64,000 bases of DNA, from contig NZ_CP045529.1 in the NCBI RefSeq assembly GCF_009429125.1, positions 4,144,276 through 4,208,275 on the forward strand. The letters are read 5' to 3'. The stretch is from Luteimicrobium xylanilyticum (GTDB taxonomy: Bacteria; Actinomycetota; Actinomycetes; Actinomycetales; Cellulomonadaceae). Made by a program: the position numbers and the translations under genes. A model generated the notes under the pieces. That model was not told the DNA's origin. It searched no databases and was given only the letters and a program-made list of their open reading frames with translations. The stretch's first letter is position 1; each line of letters begins with the position of its first letter. This document shows, piece by piece, positions 25,144 through 33,896 of this stretch.

Positions 25144-25293
25144 GAGGACGACCCCTTCGCCTTCGTGAAGGCCCTGGTCGGGCGCTTCGGATGTCACCAC
25201 CCTCTGATCCCGTGGGGTCGGCAACAACGAGCAGTCGTGCAAGGATCGTCAACCCAGAGGTTCACGCGGAGCCGGTGATCGAGGAGGTCGTCG

Positions 25294-26202
25294 TTGGAGC
25301 GGCGTGAGATCGAGATCTTCCTGACCGTCGCCGAAGAGCTGCACTTCGGCCGCAGCGCAGAGCGGCTCCACGTCTCCGTGGCGATGGTCAGCAAGTCCGT
25401 AAAGAAGCTCGAGCGCGCTGTCGGGGCGCCGCTGTTCGACCGCACGAGCCGCCGCGTGGCGCTCACACCGATCGGCGAGCGCCTCCACGCGGACGTCGAA
25501 CCGGCCTACCGGCAGATCCTCGAGGGGTTCGCGCGCGCCGTCGCCGCCGGACGCGGCGTCGACGGGGTGCTGCGCGTCGGCTTCCTCGGTACCGCCGTCG
25601 GCCAGTTCGTCCTGCAGGTCGCGCACGCCTTCCACACGCGGTACCCCGCCTGCGAGGTCGAGATCGTCGAGAGCCGGTACACCGACGGCATCGGGTTGCT
25701 CCACGACGACGCCGCCGACGTCCTCTTGCTCGCGGCGCCGGCGTCCGACCCCGGACTCGTCCAGAGCCCGGTCCTCTTCACCGAGGCCCCGGTCCTGGCC
25801 GTGTCGGCACGGCACCCGTTCGCGCGCCGCGCCTCGGTGACGGTCGACGACCTCGCCCGCGACAAGGTCCTCCGCCCGCGCGGGGTCCCGGACGAGCTCG
25901 ACGCGCTCTCCGTCCCCCCGCAGACGCCGGGCGGCCGGGTCGTCGAGCGCGGACCGGAGTTCGCGACCGTCCAGGAGATGCTCGCCCTCGTCGGCGCCGG
26001 CCGCGGCGTCTTCCCCGTCCCCACGCACGCGAGCCGGTACGACGCCCGGCCCGACGTCGCGTACGTCCCGATCACCGACGGTCCCCGGTTCGAGTGGCGC
26101 CTGATCTGGCGACGCGCCGCGGAGACCCAGCGGATCCTGGCCTTCTGCCGCACCGCGACGGATCTCGCCGCGACCACCGACAGCCCGCTGCTGGCGGGCT
26201 GA
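25294..26202 (+). CDS. LysR-family transcriptional regulator
   Basis: The TTG start at 25294 is supported by GGAGG seven bases upstream. The N-terminal helix-turn-helix (EIFLTVAEELHFGRSAERLHVSVAMVSKSVKKLER) and a C-terminal effector-binding domain from about residue 90 (LRVGFLGTAVGQFVLQV) are typical. Its 302 residues fit the family. The 150-bp spacer to the divergent NmrA-like gene should hold its binding site. Confidence 0.9.
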   Translation: MERREIEIFLTVAEELHFGRSAERLHVSVAMVSKSVKKLERAVGAPLFDRTSRRVALTPIGERLHADVEPAYRQILEGFARAVAAGRGVDGVLRVGFLGTAVGQFVLQVAHAFHTRYPACEVEIVESRYTDGIGLLHDDAADVLLLAAPASDPGLVQSPVLFTEAPVLAVSARHPFARRASVTVDDLARDKVLRPRGVPDELDALSVPPQTPGGRVVERGPEFATVQEMLALVGAGRGVFPVPTHASRYDARPDVAYVPITDGPRFEWRLIWRRAAETQRILAFCRTATDLAATTDSPLLAG

Positions 26203-26239
26203 CACCGGACGCCCGGGTCGCGGACCCGGCGGAGACGAC

Positions 26240-26273
26240 GAGACCCCCGGTCGGACATCCGACCGGGGGTCTC
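26240..26273 (+). terminator. Hairpin terminator after LysR gene
   Basis: GAGACCCCCGGTCGGA and its exact reverse complement flank a very short loop. The hairpin lies 37 bp after the LysR stop and just before the IS256 end. No long U tract follows, as is usual in high-GC actinobacteria. Confidence 0.7.
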
Positions 26274-26281
26274 GTTGGTCA

Positions 26282-27697
26282 AGTCCCCGGTAGTGGTGTA
26301 GCGGTGCGTGACCTCTCGTGGGGTTAGGCGGTGAGTTCGAGGACGGGGTCGGTGTTCACCTCGGTTCCTGTCGCGGTGGCGGTTGTGAGGCGGCAGCGGG
26401 CGAGGAGGTCGAGTCCGAGGTAGCGGCGTCCTTCGGCCCATTCGTCGGTCTGTTCGGCCAGGACGGCTCCGATGAGGCGGACGATGGCGTCGCGGTTCGG
26501 GAAGATGCCCACGGCGTCAGTGCGTCGGCGGATCTCCTTGTTGAGGCGTTCGGCGGGGTTGTTGGACCAGATCTGGGTCCACACGTCTTTCGGGAAGCCG
26601 GTGAAGGCGAGGATGTCTGCGCGGGCGGCGTCGAGGTGCTCGGCGACCTTGGGGAGCTTGCCTGCGACGTAGTCCAGGAGCCGGTCGAATTGGGCGTTCA
26701 CGGATGCGGCGTCGGGCTGGTCGTAGACGGAGTGCAGCATCGCCTTCACCGCCGGCCACAGTGCTTTGGGGGTGATGGCCATCAGGTTCGCGGCGTAGTG
26801 GGTGCGGCACCGCTGCCAGGTGGCGCCGGGCAGGTTCGCCGCGATCGCTTCGACGAGCCCTGCATGGGCGTCGGAGGTCACGAGCTTGACGCCCGCGAGG
26901 CCGCGGGCGACGAGGTCGGCGAAGAACTCGTTCCACGCCGAGCGGGTCTCCGCGGTCGCGACCCGCATGCCCAACACCTCGCGGTGCCCGTCCCCGTTCA
27001 CCCCTGTGGCCACGAGCACGACGGCGTTGATCACGCGTCCTGCTTCGCGGACCTTCATCGTGAGCGCGTCCGCGGCCACGAACGTGAACGGCCCCGCTTC
27101 GTCCAGGGGCCGGTGCCGGAACGCGGCGACCTGGGCGTCCAGGTCGCTCGCCATCCGCGAGACCTGCGACTTCGACAGGGCGTTGATGCCGAGGGTCTTC
27201 ACGAGCTTGTCCATCCGTCTGGTGGAGACCCCGGCGAGGTAGCAGTCCGCGACCACCGTGATCAGCGCCGTCTCCGCGCGCTTGCGCCGTTCGAGGAGCC
27301 AGTCGGGGAAGTACGTGCCGGACCGGAGCTTGGGGATCGCGACGTCCAGGGTCCCGACCCGGGTGTCCAGGTCCCGGTGCCGGTACCCGTTGCGCTGAGC
27401 GGTGCGCTCGGACGACGGGCGGCCCCACTCCGCGCCCACCACGTTGTCCGCGTCCGCGGACAACAGGGCGTTGATGATCGACTGCAGCAAGCTGCGCATC
27501 AGGTCCGGGGACGCCTCGGCCAGGGCCTCGCCAAGCAGGCCGGCAGGGTCGATGATGTGTGGTGCGGTCATCGTGATGCTCCGTTCGAGAGTGCTCTGGA
27601 AGGTTCACTCGAAGGATCACGCGGTGGCCGCTTCACGTCTCGCCGAACCACGTCCGGCGACGACCCTGGCGACCGCGCTACACCACTATGCGGGACT
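26282..27697 (-). mobile_element. IS256-family insertion sequence
   Basis: Imperfect 22-bp inverted ends lie at 26282-26303 and 27676-27697. They share AGTCCC at the tip and TAGTGGTGTAGCG inside, with three mismatches. One intact transposase gene fills the element. I find no 8-9 bp target duplication in the flanks, which suggests a later rearrangement on one side. The right side borders a decayed IS3 element after 118 bp without genes. Confidence 0.85.
26324..27571 (-). CDS. IS256-family transposase
   Basis: The 415-residue DDE transposase has the typical start (ALAEASPDLMRSLLQSIINALLSADADNVV) and the GYRHRDLDTRVG segment. YLAGVSTRRMDKLVKTLG contains the family DNA-binding helix. Acidic residues of the catalytic triad are seen in VAADALTMKV, VTSDAHAGLVEAI and NNPAERLNKEIRRR. 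CRTHYAANL is the family RCxxH-like motif. No internal stop or frameshift is visible. Confidence 0.92.
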   Translation of the reverse strand: MTAPHIIDPAGLLGEALAEASPDLMRSLLQSIINALLSADADNVVGAEWGRPSSERTAQRNGYRHRDLDTRVGTLDVAIPKLRSGTYFPDWLLERRKRAETALITVVADCYLAGVSTRRMDKLVKTLGINALSKSQVSRMASDLDAQVAAFRHRPLDEAGPFTFVAADALTMKVREAGRVINAVVLVATGVNGDGHREVLGMRVATAETRSAWNEFFADLVARGLAGVKLVTSDAHAGLVEAIAANLPGATWQRCRTHYAANLMAITPKALWPAVKAMLHSVYDQPDAASVNAQFDRLLDYVAGKLPKVAEHLDAARADILAFTGFPKDVWTQIWSNNPAERLNKEIRRRTDAVGIFPNRDAIVRLIGAVLAEQTDEWAEGRRYLGLDLLARCRLTTATATGTEVNTDPVLELTA

Positions 27698-27848
27698 CAA
27701 CTTGGGGGGTGGGTCGTTCGCACTACGGTCTGAACCTCACGCTCCCAGGGCCTGGGATGGTAGGCGCCCCGACGCGGTTCATAGCTCGTATCAGCAGGAT
27801 CAGCGCAGACAAACCGGGGACTGCTGCACCAACAGGTGACAGGTGATC

Positions 27849-28736
27849 TCAGGCGGCGAGTGCGACCTGAGTGGTGATGATGGTCTCGAACTCGATCGGG
27901 GTCAAGCGTCCCAGGCGCTGCTGGCGGCGACGCCGGTGGTAGGTCCGTTCGATCCAGGTGATGATCGCGATCCGCGGCTCGTGTCTCGTGGTCCAGCGGC
28001 GCCGGTCCAGGACGTTCTTCTGCAGTAGCGCGAAGAACGATTCCATGGCGGCGTTGTCGCCGGCGGAGGCGACCTGGCCTATGGACCCGACCAGGTCGTG
28101 GGTGCGCAGCGCGGCCAGGAATTTCCGGCTTCGGAATTGGCTGCCCCTGTCGGAGTGGACGATGCAGCCGGTCACGTCGGTGCCGTCCACGGCCCGCCGG
28201 GCGACGGCGTTCTCGAGCGCCTGAACCGCGAGGGACGACTTCATCCGCGAGTCGATGGAGTACCCCACGATCCGGTTCGAGTACACGTCCTTGATCGCGC
28301 ACAGGTAGACCTTGCCCTCGGCTGTGGGGTGCTCGGTGATATCCGTCAGCCACAGCTCGTTCGGGGTCTCGGCGGTGAAGTCGCGGTTCACGAGGTCGTC
28401 GTGCGAGGGCGGTCAGGGCCGCTTGCCGCCCTTGCCCTTCTTCTTGCCGAACACGCACCACCACGAGTTCTCCGCGCACCGGGCCCACATGGTTCGGTCG
28501 CACGCGTCGTGCCCGGCCTCCCGGGCCTCGTCCGCCAGCAGCCGGTACCCGTACTCCGGGTCGTCGGTGTGGGCGTCGAACAGGGCGTTGGCGAGGTAGG
28601 CCTGCTCGATCTCCCGGGCGGTCACGGGCGAGGTGAGCCACCGGTAGTAGGGCTGGCGAGCGAGGTCGAGCACCCGGCACGTCACCGCGACGGGGATCCC
28701 GTCGCCGGCGAGCTCACGGACGAGCGGGTAGCTCAT
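27849..28736 (-). pseudogene. IS3 orfB transposase, broken by an in-frame TGA
   Basis: The frame from 28736 reads MSYPLVRELAGDGIPVAVTC and GKKKGKGGKRP, then a TGA at 28413-28415. It then continues in the same frame as PPSHDDLVNRDFTAETPNELW. The rve core follows with WLTDITEH, VHSDRGSQF and NAAMESFFALLQ (DDE). One base change (GGA to TGA, giving Gly) would restore a 295-residue IS3 orfB. It is therefore a single nonsense mutation and not a frameshift, unless the stop is suppressed. Confidence 0.85.
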
Positions 28737-29021
28737 TTTCCCGGCAGGTGCGCCTGGGCGAAGTACGCCGCAGCCCGGCGCAAGACCTCGTTCTCCTGCT
28801 CGAGCAGGCGCACTCGGCGACGTGCTTCACGCAGCTCGGCCGACTCGGACGCGGTCACGCCGGGCTTGTTGCCGTCCTCGACGTCAGCGGCGTGCATCCA
28901 GTTGCGCAGGCAGGACTCGCCAGATCCCGAAGTCCTTCGCGATCTGCTTGACCGGGGCCTCGCCGCGACGGGCGACGGCCACGACATCGTCGCGGAACTC
29001 CTTGGGGTGGGGTGCGGGCAT
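28733..29021 (-). pseudogene. IS3 orfA, frameshifted
   Basis: From the ATG at 29021 (GGAAGG upstream) the frame reads MPAPHPKEFRDDVVAVARRG and then ...IAKDFGI. Near 28921 one extra base moves the helix-turn-helix continuation (ESCLRNWMHAADVEDG...) into another frame, which runs to 28733 through the leucine-zipper-like segment REARRRVRLLEQENEVLRRA. Its end overlaps orfB by 4 bp. It is the usual DNA-binding partner of IS3 orfB, now inactive. Confidence 0.8.
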
Positions 29022-29124
29022 GATGAACATCCTTCCAGCAGCGCCTCACGGCACCACACGTCGGGTGTCACCTGTTGGTGCAGCAGTCCCCCGTTCTAGT
29101 TCTACGCGGTCAGACCTGCGTGCC

Positions 29125-29316
29125 TCACGCCAGGTCAGCACGCTCAGCGATGAGTCGCTCGCGGACGAGATGCATCACCGACTCCGGGACTGGCCGGTTG
29201 GATTCCTCGAGGTAGCGCCGCGCCATCGCGATGCGCTCCTGAGTCGTCAGACCGTCGTCACCGACGTGGCCGCGCCGCGCAAGGCGGCGAGCTTCGGGAA
29301 CAACGGTCGTGGGCAC
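29125..29316 (-). CDS. Small unknown protein
   Basis: The GTG at 29316 gives 63 residues: a short basic N-terminus, then GLTTQERIAMARRYLEESN and VPESVMHLVRERLIAERADLA, two likely amphipathic helices. The codon pattern looks protein-like but no family is recognised, and the ribosome site is weak. It lies between the decayed IS3 and the ABC permease on the same strand. It could be an antitoxin-like or remnant gene. Confidence 0.4.
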   Translation of the reverse strand: MPTTVVPEARRLARRGHVGDDGLTTQERIAMARRYLEESNRPVPESVMHLVRERLIAERADLA

Positions 29317-29476
29317 GTGGTAACGCTACGGGAGCGGAGGAGATCACACCAGACGCCACGCTTCTACCCGAGCATCCGGCCAAACCGCTCGGCTCAGATC
29401 ACAACGCTGATCAACAGCGGCCACAAGTCTGACTGCCAGGCCGTCGTGTCGCCGTCGGGATGGTTCCGTGGTCAAC

Positions 29477-30595
29477 CTAGCGCGCACGGATCGCTGCGAG
29501 AGGTGGCTCACGCACAGCCTTCACCGCGGGTAGGAGAGAGCCCAGTGTGTTCGCGACGAGACTTGCCAGGACTCCGAGAGCGAGCAGGCCCCCTGGGATG
29601 CTGAGCGCAGTCTCGCTGACAAGCGCCCAAACCGCAGCCGCGGCAACGCCTGCGAGGGTTCCCGTGAGTCCTCCGATCGTGCCGGTGATGGCGGCCTCGA
29701 GGACAATAGTTCCGGAGACGAACACGCGACTGGCGCCGATGGCCCGGTAGAGGCCCAGGAGTCGACGTTCGGCCATGACCCGGAAGAAGGTGCCGACGGT
29801 GACGGCGAGCGCACCGACGACGAGCAGGGCTGCCGAGACGAGCAGGACGAGCGTGCTGACCGACCCTGTGACGCTGTCGCGCAGGTTTGCGGGCTCGGGC
29901 GGATATGCGACCAAGACGGAGCTCTCGTTGCCTGGTGCGATCTGGGTGGCGAGCCTGTCTCCCACGTAGTTGGCCCATCCGGGATGCACCTGGACCACCA
30001 GCTCGCCGGAGGTGGACAAGTCCGGCTCTGTTGCTGGTCGTACGAGAAGTGCCGCCTGGAGGAGGTCCGGAAGGACCGGGGAGGACGTCACCGTGCCGTC
30101 GAGAATGACGGGCGTGCCGCCGACGAAGACATGGCTGAATCGGGGCAGACCGGCCCGAGCTAGGTCGCTTGCTCCTCCTAGGTACAGTCCCGCGGTGAGC
30201 TGCGACGTCGTGTTGTCCAGCGTGAGTCCCAGGGCCGCGGGGTTCTCGTAGACGGTCCACAAGCGCGTCGATGTCGGGGTGCGGGGGTCGGCCGCGAGGC
30301 TGACGTCGCGGGAGGTCACCCAGGCAACGGCGACGACGCCGCGGATGTGCTCGATCGCGGTCATCTGAGGGCGGGTCAGGATGGGGTCTGCGAGGCCCCG
30401 GATGGGGGTGGTCACCTGGAGCCGTGTGGCTGCCAGAGAGTCGAAGTCGCCGGTGATCCGGTCCTGGCTCGAGCTCGCCTGGGTGACGCCGAAGGCGAGC
30501 AGTCCCGCCGCGAGGAACGCCGCCGCCGCGAATGCCGCGCTCCGTCCCCATGCCCGGGTGATGTTGGTGGCGACGTGGGTGAGGGCGTCGCGCAT
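29477..30595 (-). CDS. FtsX/MacB-type ABC transporter permease
   Basis: The ATG at 30595 overlaps the ATPase stop (TGATG). The 372-residue protein has one N-terminal helix (SAAFAAAAFLAAGLLAFGV), a large extracytoplasmic domain of about 200 residues, and three C-terminal helices (STLVLLVSAALLVVGALAV; GTIGGLTGTLAGVAAAAVWAL; LLALGVLASLVANTLGSLLP). ERRLLGLYRAIGAS is the FtsX-domain coupling motif. It probably works with the adjacent ATPase and adaptor as a MacAB-like mechanotransmission or export machine rather than a channel importer. Confidence 0.88.
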   Translation of the reverse strand: MRDALTHVATNITRAWGRSAAFAAAAFLAAGLLAFGVTQASSSQDRITGDFDSLAATRLQVTTPIRGLADPILTRPQMTAIEHIRGVVAVAWVTSRDVSLAADPRTPTSTRLWTVYENPAALGLTLDNTTSQLTAGLYLGGASDLARAGLPRFSHVFVGGTPVILDGTVTSSPVLPDLLQAALLVRPATEPDLSTSGELVVQVHPGWANYVGDRLATQIAPGNESSVLVAYPPEPANLRDSVTGSVSTLVLLVSAALLVVGALAVTVGTFFRVMAERRLLGLYRAIGASRVFVSGTIVLEAAITGTIGGLTGTLAGVAAAAVWALVSETALSIPGGLLALGVLASLVANTLGSLLPAVKAVREPPLAAIRAR

Positions 30596-31290
30596 CAGGT
30601 CACCGCGGATTCGAACGCGGGGCGTAGACCTCCCCCGGTCACCTGCAAGGCGCGCGCGCAGCGTTGGGCGAGGTCGAGGTCGTGGGTGACGACGACCACG
30701 GCTGCTGCTGTGGCGTACTCGCTGAGGAGGGCGAAGACGCGCTCGGTGTTGGCCGGGTCGAGGTTGCCGGTCGGTTCGTCGCACAGCAGGACCGGTGGGC
30801 GGTGAGCGATCGCACGGGCCACCGCGACGCGTTGGCGTTCACCACCGGACAGGTCCCCCGCATAGGTGTTCGCGCGGTGGCTCATATCGGTCTTACTGAG
30901 AGCCTCGTCGGCCAGGAGGCCCCGTTCGTGCGCACCGATTCCGGCGAAGGCGAGGCCGAGTGCGACGTTCTCTCGGGCTGTCCGTCGGGGGTCGACGAGG
31001 GCATCCTGGAAGACGAACCCGAAGTGCCGGGCCCGAAGACGGGTGACCGCCCTGTCGTCGAGTGTGGAGACGACGGCACCGCCGACCAGGACGGTTCCCG
31101 CGTCGGGTTCGTCAAGTAGGCCGACGATGTTGAGCAGTGTTGTCTTGCCGGATCCGCTCGCCCCGATGAGTGCGAGCGAGCCGGGCCCGTCGATCGTCAA
31201 ATCGACGTCTTCGAGCGGCCGCACTTTTCCGCCGTCGAAGGTGCGTGTCACCGCGCGGAGCTCGACGGGCGCGACGTGGACAACGCTCAT
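30595..31290 (-). CDS. MacB/LolD-type ABC ATPase
   Basis: The 231-residue ATP-binding subunit has Walker A GASGSGKTT, a Q-loop in FVFQDALVDPRRT, signature LSGGERQRVAVARA, Walker B VLLCDEPTGNLD and H-loop VVVTHDLD. It powers the FtsX-type permease encoded next. Start and stop overlap its neighbours, so it is co-translated within the operon. LLDEP..G and the short length place it in the LolD/MacB group. Confidence 0.93.
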   Translation of the reverse strand: MSVVHVAPVELRAVTRTFDGGKVRPLEDVDLTIDGPGSLALIGASGSGKTTLLNIVGLLDEPDAGTVLVGGAVVSTLDDRAVTRLRARHFGFVFQDALVDPRRTARENVALGLAFAGIGAHERGLLADEALSKTDMSHRANTYAGDLSGGERQRVAVARAIAHRPPVLLCDEPTGNLDPANTERVFALLSEYATAAAVVVVTHDLDLAQRCARALQVTGGGLRPAFESAVT

Positions 31291-32312
31291 CGCACTACCA
31301 CATCGTCACCCGGATGCAAGGCCCCGCCGGTCGGGGTTACCTCGCAGCGGTCGGCGTCGCACAGGCCCTGCGTGACCTGGACGCTGTGGTGCTTGGCCCC
31401 CTCGACCACGTCGACCGTGGTGGTCCCGTCGGCTTGTGGTTGCAGGGCCACGCGGGGAGCTGCCAGCACCGGCTTGGACGTGGAGGCGGTGACGACCAGC
31501 GCCCCGGCGATCTTGTCGGGCAGCGGCTTGTCTGCCTGGCTGGAAAGGAGCGTCTGTGACGATGTCGAGCTGACCTTGGTCAGGGTGCCCGTCCAGTCGG
31601 TCTCACCGTCGTCGCCCTGTAGGCGCAGCTCCTGGCCCGCGTGGACGGTTTCGGCCGCTGCACCGCCATCGCCCACGGCGAGGACATCGCTGCGCCGCGT
31701 GATCGCGATCGCATGATCTCCATCGACTCTGACCCCGACCGACAGGCCGGGAGCCTGCAGACGAGACCCCGTCCGGTCGACGGGAGCGATGCTGGCGACG
31801 CGGAGCGGGGGTTTGCGAAGCCGGGAGTCGGCCCGTCCGAGTGCGTCAAACGTCGACTGGGACAGCGCTGCTGTCGTGCTGCCGTCGAACAACCCGGCCT
31901 TCTTGAGGCCGTCCTGGACCGCTCGAGCGTCCGCGCCAGTGGCGCCGACATCGAGGTCGCGCCACAGAGCGAACGGCATCTCGAGCGCGAGGACAGGTTC
32001 GTCGTTGACGTCCGCGATGACCTGCCCACCCTTGACGGCCGCACCGTCCTTGACCGGCATGGCCGTGACGATTCCGGAATCGGCCACAACGTCGGTCCGC
32101 GATGCTGGGGTCAGACTGCCCGTCAGCACCTGGGTCTGTTCGATCGTCGTCTGGGTGACAGGTGCCGTGACGGGAACGCGGTCATCCTCGCTTGTCGGCC
32201 GGTCCGCGACGCTGCTCGGGACTCCGACCGTGAGCGCGAGCACGATGACGATCACGCAACCGAGCACGAGGCCACATCCACCCGCCACTACCGTGAGCAG
32301 GCGGCGGCTCAC
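31287..32312 (-). CDS. Membrane-fusion/adaptor protein with peptidoglycan-binding-like region
   Basis: The 341-residue protein has one N-terminal membrane helix (GGCGLVLGCVIVIVLALTVGV). An HlyD/MacA-like region follows (TQTTIEQTQVLTGSLTPAS, ADSGIVTAMPVKDGAAVKGGQVIADVND), then ALWRDLDVGATGADARAVQDGLKKAGLFDG, a peptidoglycan-binding-like helical repeat. The C-terminal part is beta-rich (ALQPQADGTTTVDVVEGAKHHSVQV). In Gram-positive bacteria such proteins pair with MacB-type ABC units. Its stop overlaps the ATPase start (ATGA). Confidence 0.82.
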   Translation of the reverse strand: MSRRLLTVVAGGCGLVLGCVIVIVLALTVGVPSSVADRPTSEDDRVPVTAPVTQTTIEQTQVLTGSLTPASRTDVVADSGIVTAMPVKDGAAVKGGQVIADVNDEPVLALEMPFALWRDLDVGATGADARAVQDGLKKAGLFDGSTTAALSQSTFDALGRADSRLRKPPLRVASIAPVDRTGSRLQAPGLSVGVRVDGDHAIAITRRSDVLAVGDGGAAAETVHAGQELRLQGDDGETDWTGTLTKVSSTSSQTLLSSQADKPLPDKIAGALVVTASTSKPVLAAPRVALQPQADGTTTVDVVEGAKHHSVQVTQGLCDADRCEVTPTGGALHPGDDVVVR

Positions 32313-33286
32313 GATCGCTTCGCCAGCAGTTTGAGCGCGTGGTCGTTCATCTCGCGGTAGGCACTGACGACACCTTGCTTGGAGTTGAGCGCCTTGTCCG
32401 CCGCATCGACAAACGACTCGTCGGCGGCCGTACCGAGGCCGCTCGACGTCTTGCAGTCCTTGTCGGCGACAGCCAACGCGGCCTCCTTAGCCTGTACCTG
32501 CTGCACCGTCATCTTCCCGTCTACGGCCCCGGTCAGCCAGTCCGACAGGGACTGCCCAAGCTCGCTCGGGTCCTTGGCCGTGTACGACTTCTTCTTCATG
32601 CACGAGGACCAGGCCCCGACGGCGGAGCGGACCTTCTTCGACGAGACGGCCTCGGCAAGAACGTCCGCCACCTTGGGCATCTCGTGGCGGGCGCGCTCAT
32701 AGTCCACGGCCGGCACGCCATACATCTGCTGTGTCGCCTGACCAAAGCAGCCGCCGACCGGTACCTGGACCTCGCCGCCATCTCCGATGGAGAAGGTCAG
32801 CCAGTCCTTCGGATCGTCTGTGCTCCCGTACACAACGGTGTCGTAGTCGTCGGGGTAGCCGGTGTGAGTCGACCCGTCCTTGCTCTCTCCCGCCATGGCC
32901 GCCCTCAGGCTAGCGAGCACCGTAGGGTCGCTCAACGAGCGAGCGACGCCGAAGTCCCGCGGTGCGGTCAGCCACAAGGTCGCCACGTCGGGGACGTAGC
33001 TTGCCGGGTCCGGCTGGGTCAGGTCGGGCGGGGGTACCTTCAGGCCTGTTGCTTCGACGCAGTCATGAATGAGCTGGGTCTGAAGATTGCCCATCTGAAA
33101 GCCGAACGACGATTGCTCGTCGTAGGGGTAGTCCAGGTCGTGGATGCGCTGCGTCACCTGTTGCGCCAGCGCGCCAGAGAGATAGTCGTCCGAAGGTGTG
33201 GGGCCGGAGCCGCACGCTGCGACCGCTGCCACCAGGGCACCGGTCAGGCATACGGCCCCGGCCCGACGAAGAGAGGTCACAGGCAT
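32309..33286 (-). CDS. Secreted lipoprotein of unknown function
   Basis: The signal ends in a lipobox (VAAC, Cys25), so the mature protein should be lipid-anchored on the outer face of the membrane. The remaining 300 residues are mainly polar and helical (QVTQRIHDLDYPYDEQSSFG, YERARHEMPKVADVLAEAV), with several cysteines (DCVEATG, GGCFGQ, SSCMKKK, DKDCK). No family is recognised. It overlaps the small secreted protein gene by 10 bp and the adaptor by 4 bp. It may capture or protect against the exported protein, by analogy with bacteriocin immunity lipoproteins; this is inference. Confidence 0.75.
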   Translation of the reverse strand: MPVTSLRRAGAVCLTGALVAAVAACGSGPTPSDDYLSGALAQQVTQRIHDLDYPYDEQSSFGFQMGNLQTQLIHDCVEATGLKVPPPDLTQPDPASYVPDVATLWLTAPRDFGVARSLSDPTVLASLRAAMAGESKDGSTHTGYPDDYDTVVYGSTDDPKDWLTFSIGDGGEVQVPVGGCFGQATQQMYGVPAVDYERARHEMPKVADVLAEAVSSKKVRSAVGAWSSCMKKKSYTAKDPSELGQSLSDWLTGAVDGKMTVQQVQAKEAALAVADKDCKTSSGLGTAADESFVDAADKALNSKQGVVSAYREMNDHALKLLAKRS

Positions 33287-33663
33287 CCGCTGTCGGGCGC
33301 CTTCCAGTTGTGGCTGTTACCCCGGTTCGCCTTCGAAGACGGGATCGAACTCACCTTCACGCCCTTGCGGACGCAGTACATGACCTCGATGTTCGCGTTG
33401 TAGTTGTACGTGAAGATTGCCTGGCCGGATGTGCCGTCGTTCCAGACGGACGAGTCCTTGTTGGCGATCCCGGAGGGCCAGCTGAGCTGGTTCATGGCCG
33501 ACCCGTAGTAGGTACCTGAGTACCCGGTGTCGACCCACCAACAGGTGTAGGTCGAGGCACAGTCGCTCGTCGACGCCTGCGCTCCGGCAGCGGTAGCAAC
33601 CGCCGCCCCGCTCGCAGCCAGGCCCGCGACGAGCACCGCCGCTAGACGCCTTCTGACACGCAT
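33277..33663 (-). CDS. Small secreted protein, peptidase-inhibitor I36/crystallin-like
   Basis: The 128-residue precursor has a signal peptide (LAAVLVAGLAASGAAVATAAGAQA). Its mature part is about 97 residues with four cysteines (SDCAS, YTCWW, MYCVR, SGCL). DTGYSGTYYG, then DSSVWNDGTSGQAIFTYNYN, resembles the beta/gamma-crystallin pattern of peptidase inhibitor family I36. GGGGAG precedes the ATG. It is the first gene of a five-gene overlapping operon ending in an ABC permease, with a consensus promoter upstream. It could be an inhibitor, antimicrobial or signal; the exporter context favours a secreted effector. Confidence 0.72.
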   Translation of the reverse strand: MRVRRRLAAVLVAGLAASGAAVATAAGAQASTSDCASTYTCWWVDTGYSGTYYGSAMNQLSWPSGIANKDSSVWNDGTSGQAIFTYNYNANIEVMYCVRKGVKVSSIPSSKANRGNSHNWKAPDSGCL

Positions 33664-33673
33664 TGATCTCCCC

Positions 33674-33688
33674 TTCCAGTCACTGGAA
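33674..33688. promoter_or_regulatory. Palindrome upstream of the secreted-protein operon
   Basis: TTCCAGT C ACTGGAA is a perfect 7-bp inverted repeat with a 1-bp centre. It lies 11 bp upstream of the ATG and downstream of the predicted promoter. That is a position from which a repressor such as the neighbouring TetR protein could block transcription. Binding is inferred. Confidence 0.55.
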
Positions 33689-33723
33689 CTGTGTCCTGCG
33701 GCGTCGTCGCCGCCGGACGGAAA

Positions 33724-33752
33724 AAAGTATGACGCTCAACTTAGTTCGTCAA
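33724..33752 (-). promoter_or_regulatory. Consensus-like sigma-70 promoter of the secreted-protein operon
   Basis: On the minus strand TTGACG (33747-33752) is separated by exactly 17 bp from TACTTT (33724-33729). The region is AT-rich compared with its surroundings. The spacing and the -35 are close to the vegetative-sigma consensus, unusual in this GC-rich window. Confidence 0.7.
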
Positions 33753-33896
33753 CAGCAGGCGCGAGCTCCCCACTCTCGACGTCGGATCTCCTCGGTCGCG
33801 TCGGATGGGTCGCGTCGGGCCGAGGCGGCGGCGCCCTCGCAACACGAGCCTGAGCAGGCGACCGCTGCCTTGGCGGCCGCGGTCGACGTGGCCCAC

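Larger units (their letters stand above)
27816..29091 (-). mobile_element. Decayed IS3-family insertion sequence
   Basis: Matching inverted ends at 27816-27841 and 29066-29091 begin GGGGACTGCTGCACCAACAG and continue GTGACA without mismatch. Both reading frames inside are broken: orfA by a frameshift and orfB by an in-frame stop. The perfect ends with damaged genes suggest the copy could still move only if transposase is supplied in trans. Confidence 0.82.

Noticed and set aside
26274..27705. Possible 8-bp target duplication around the IS256 element.
   Set aside because: The flanking bases do not match at any sensible register, so no duplication is claimed.
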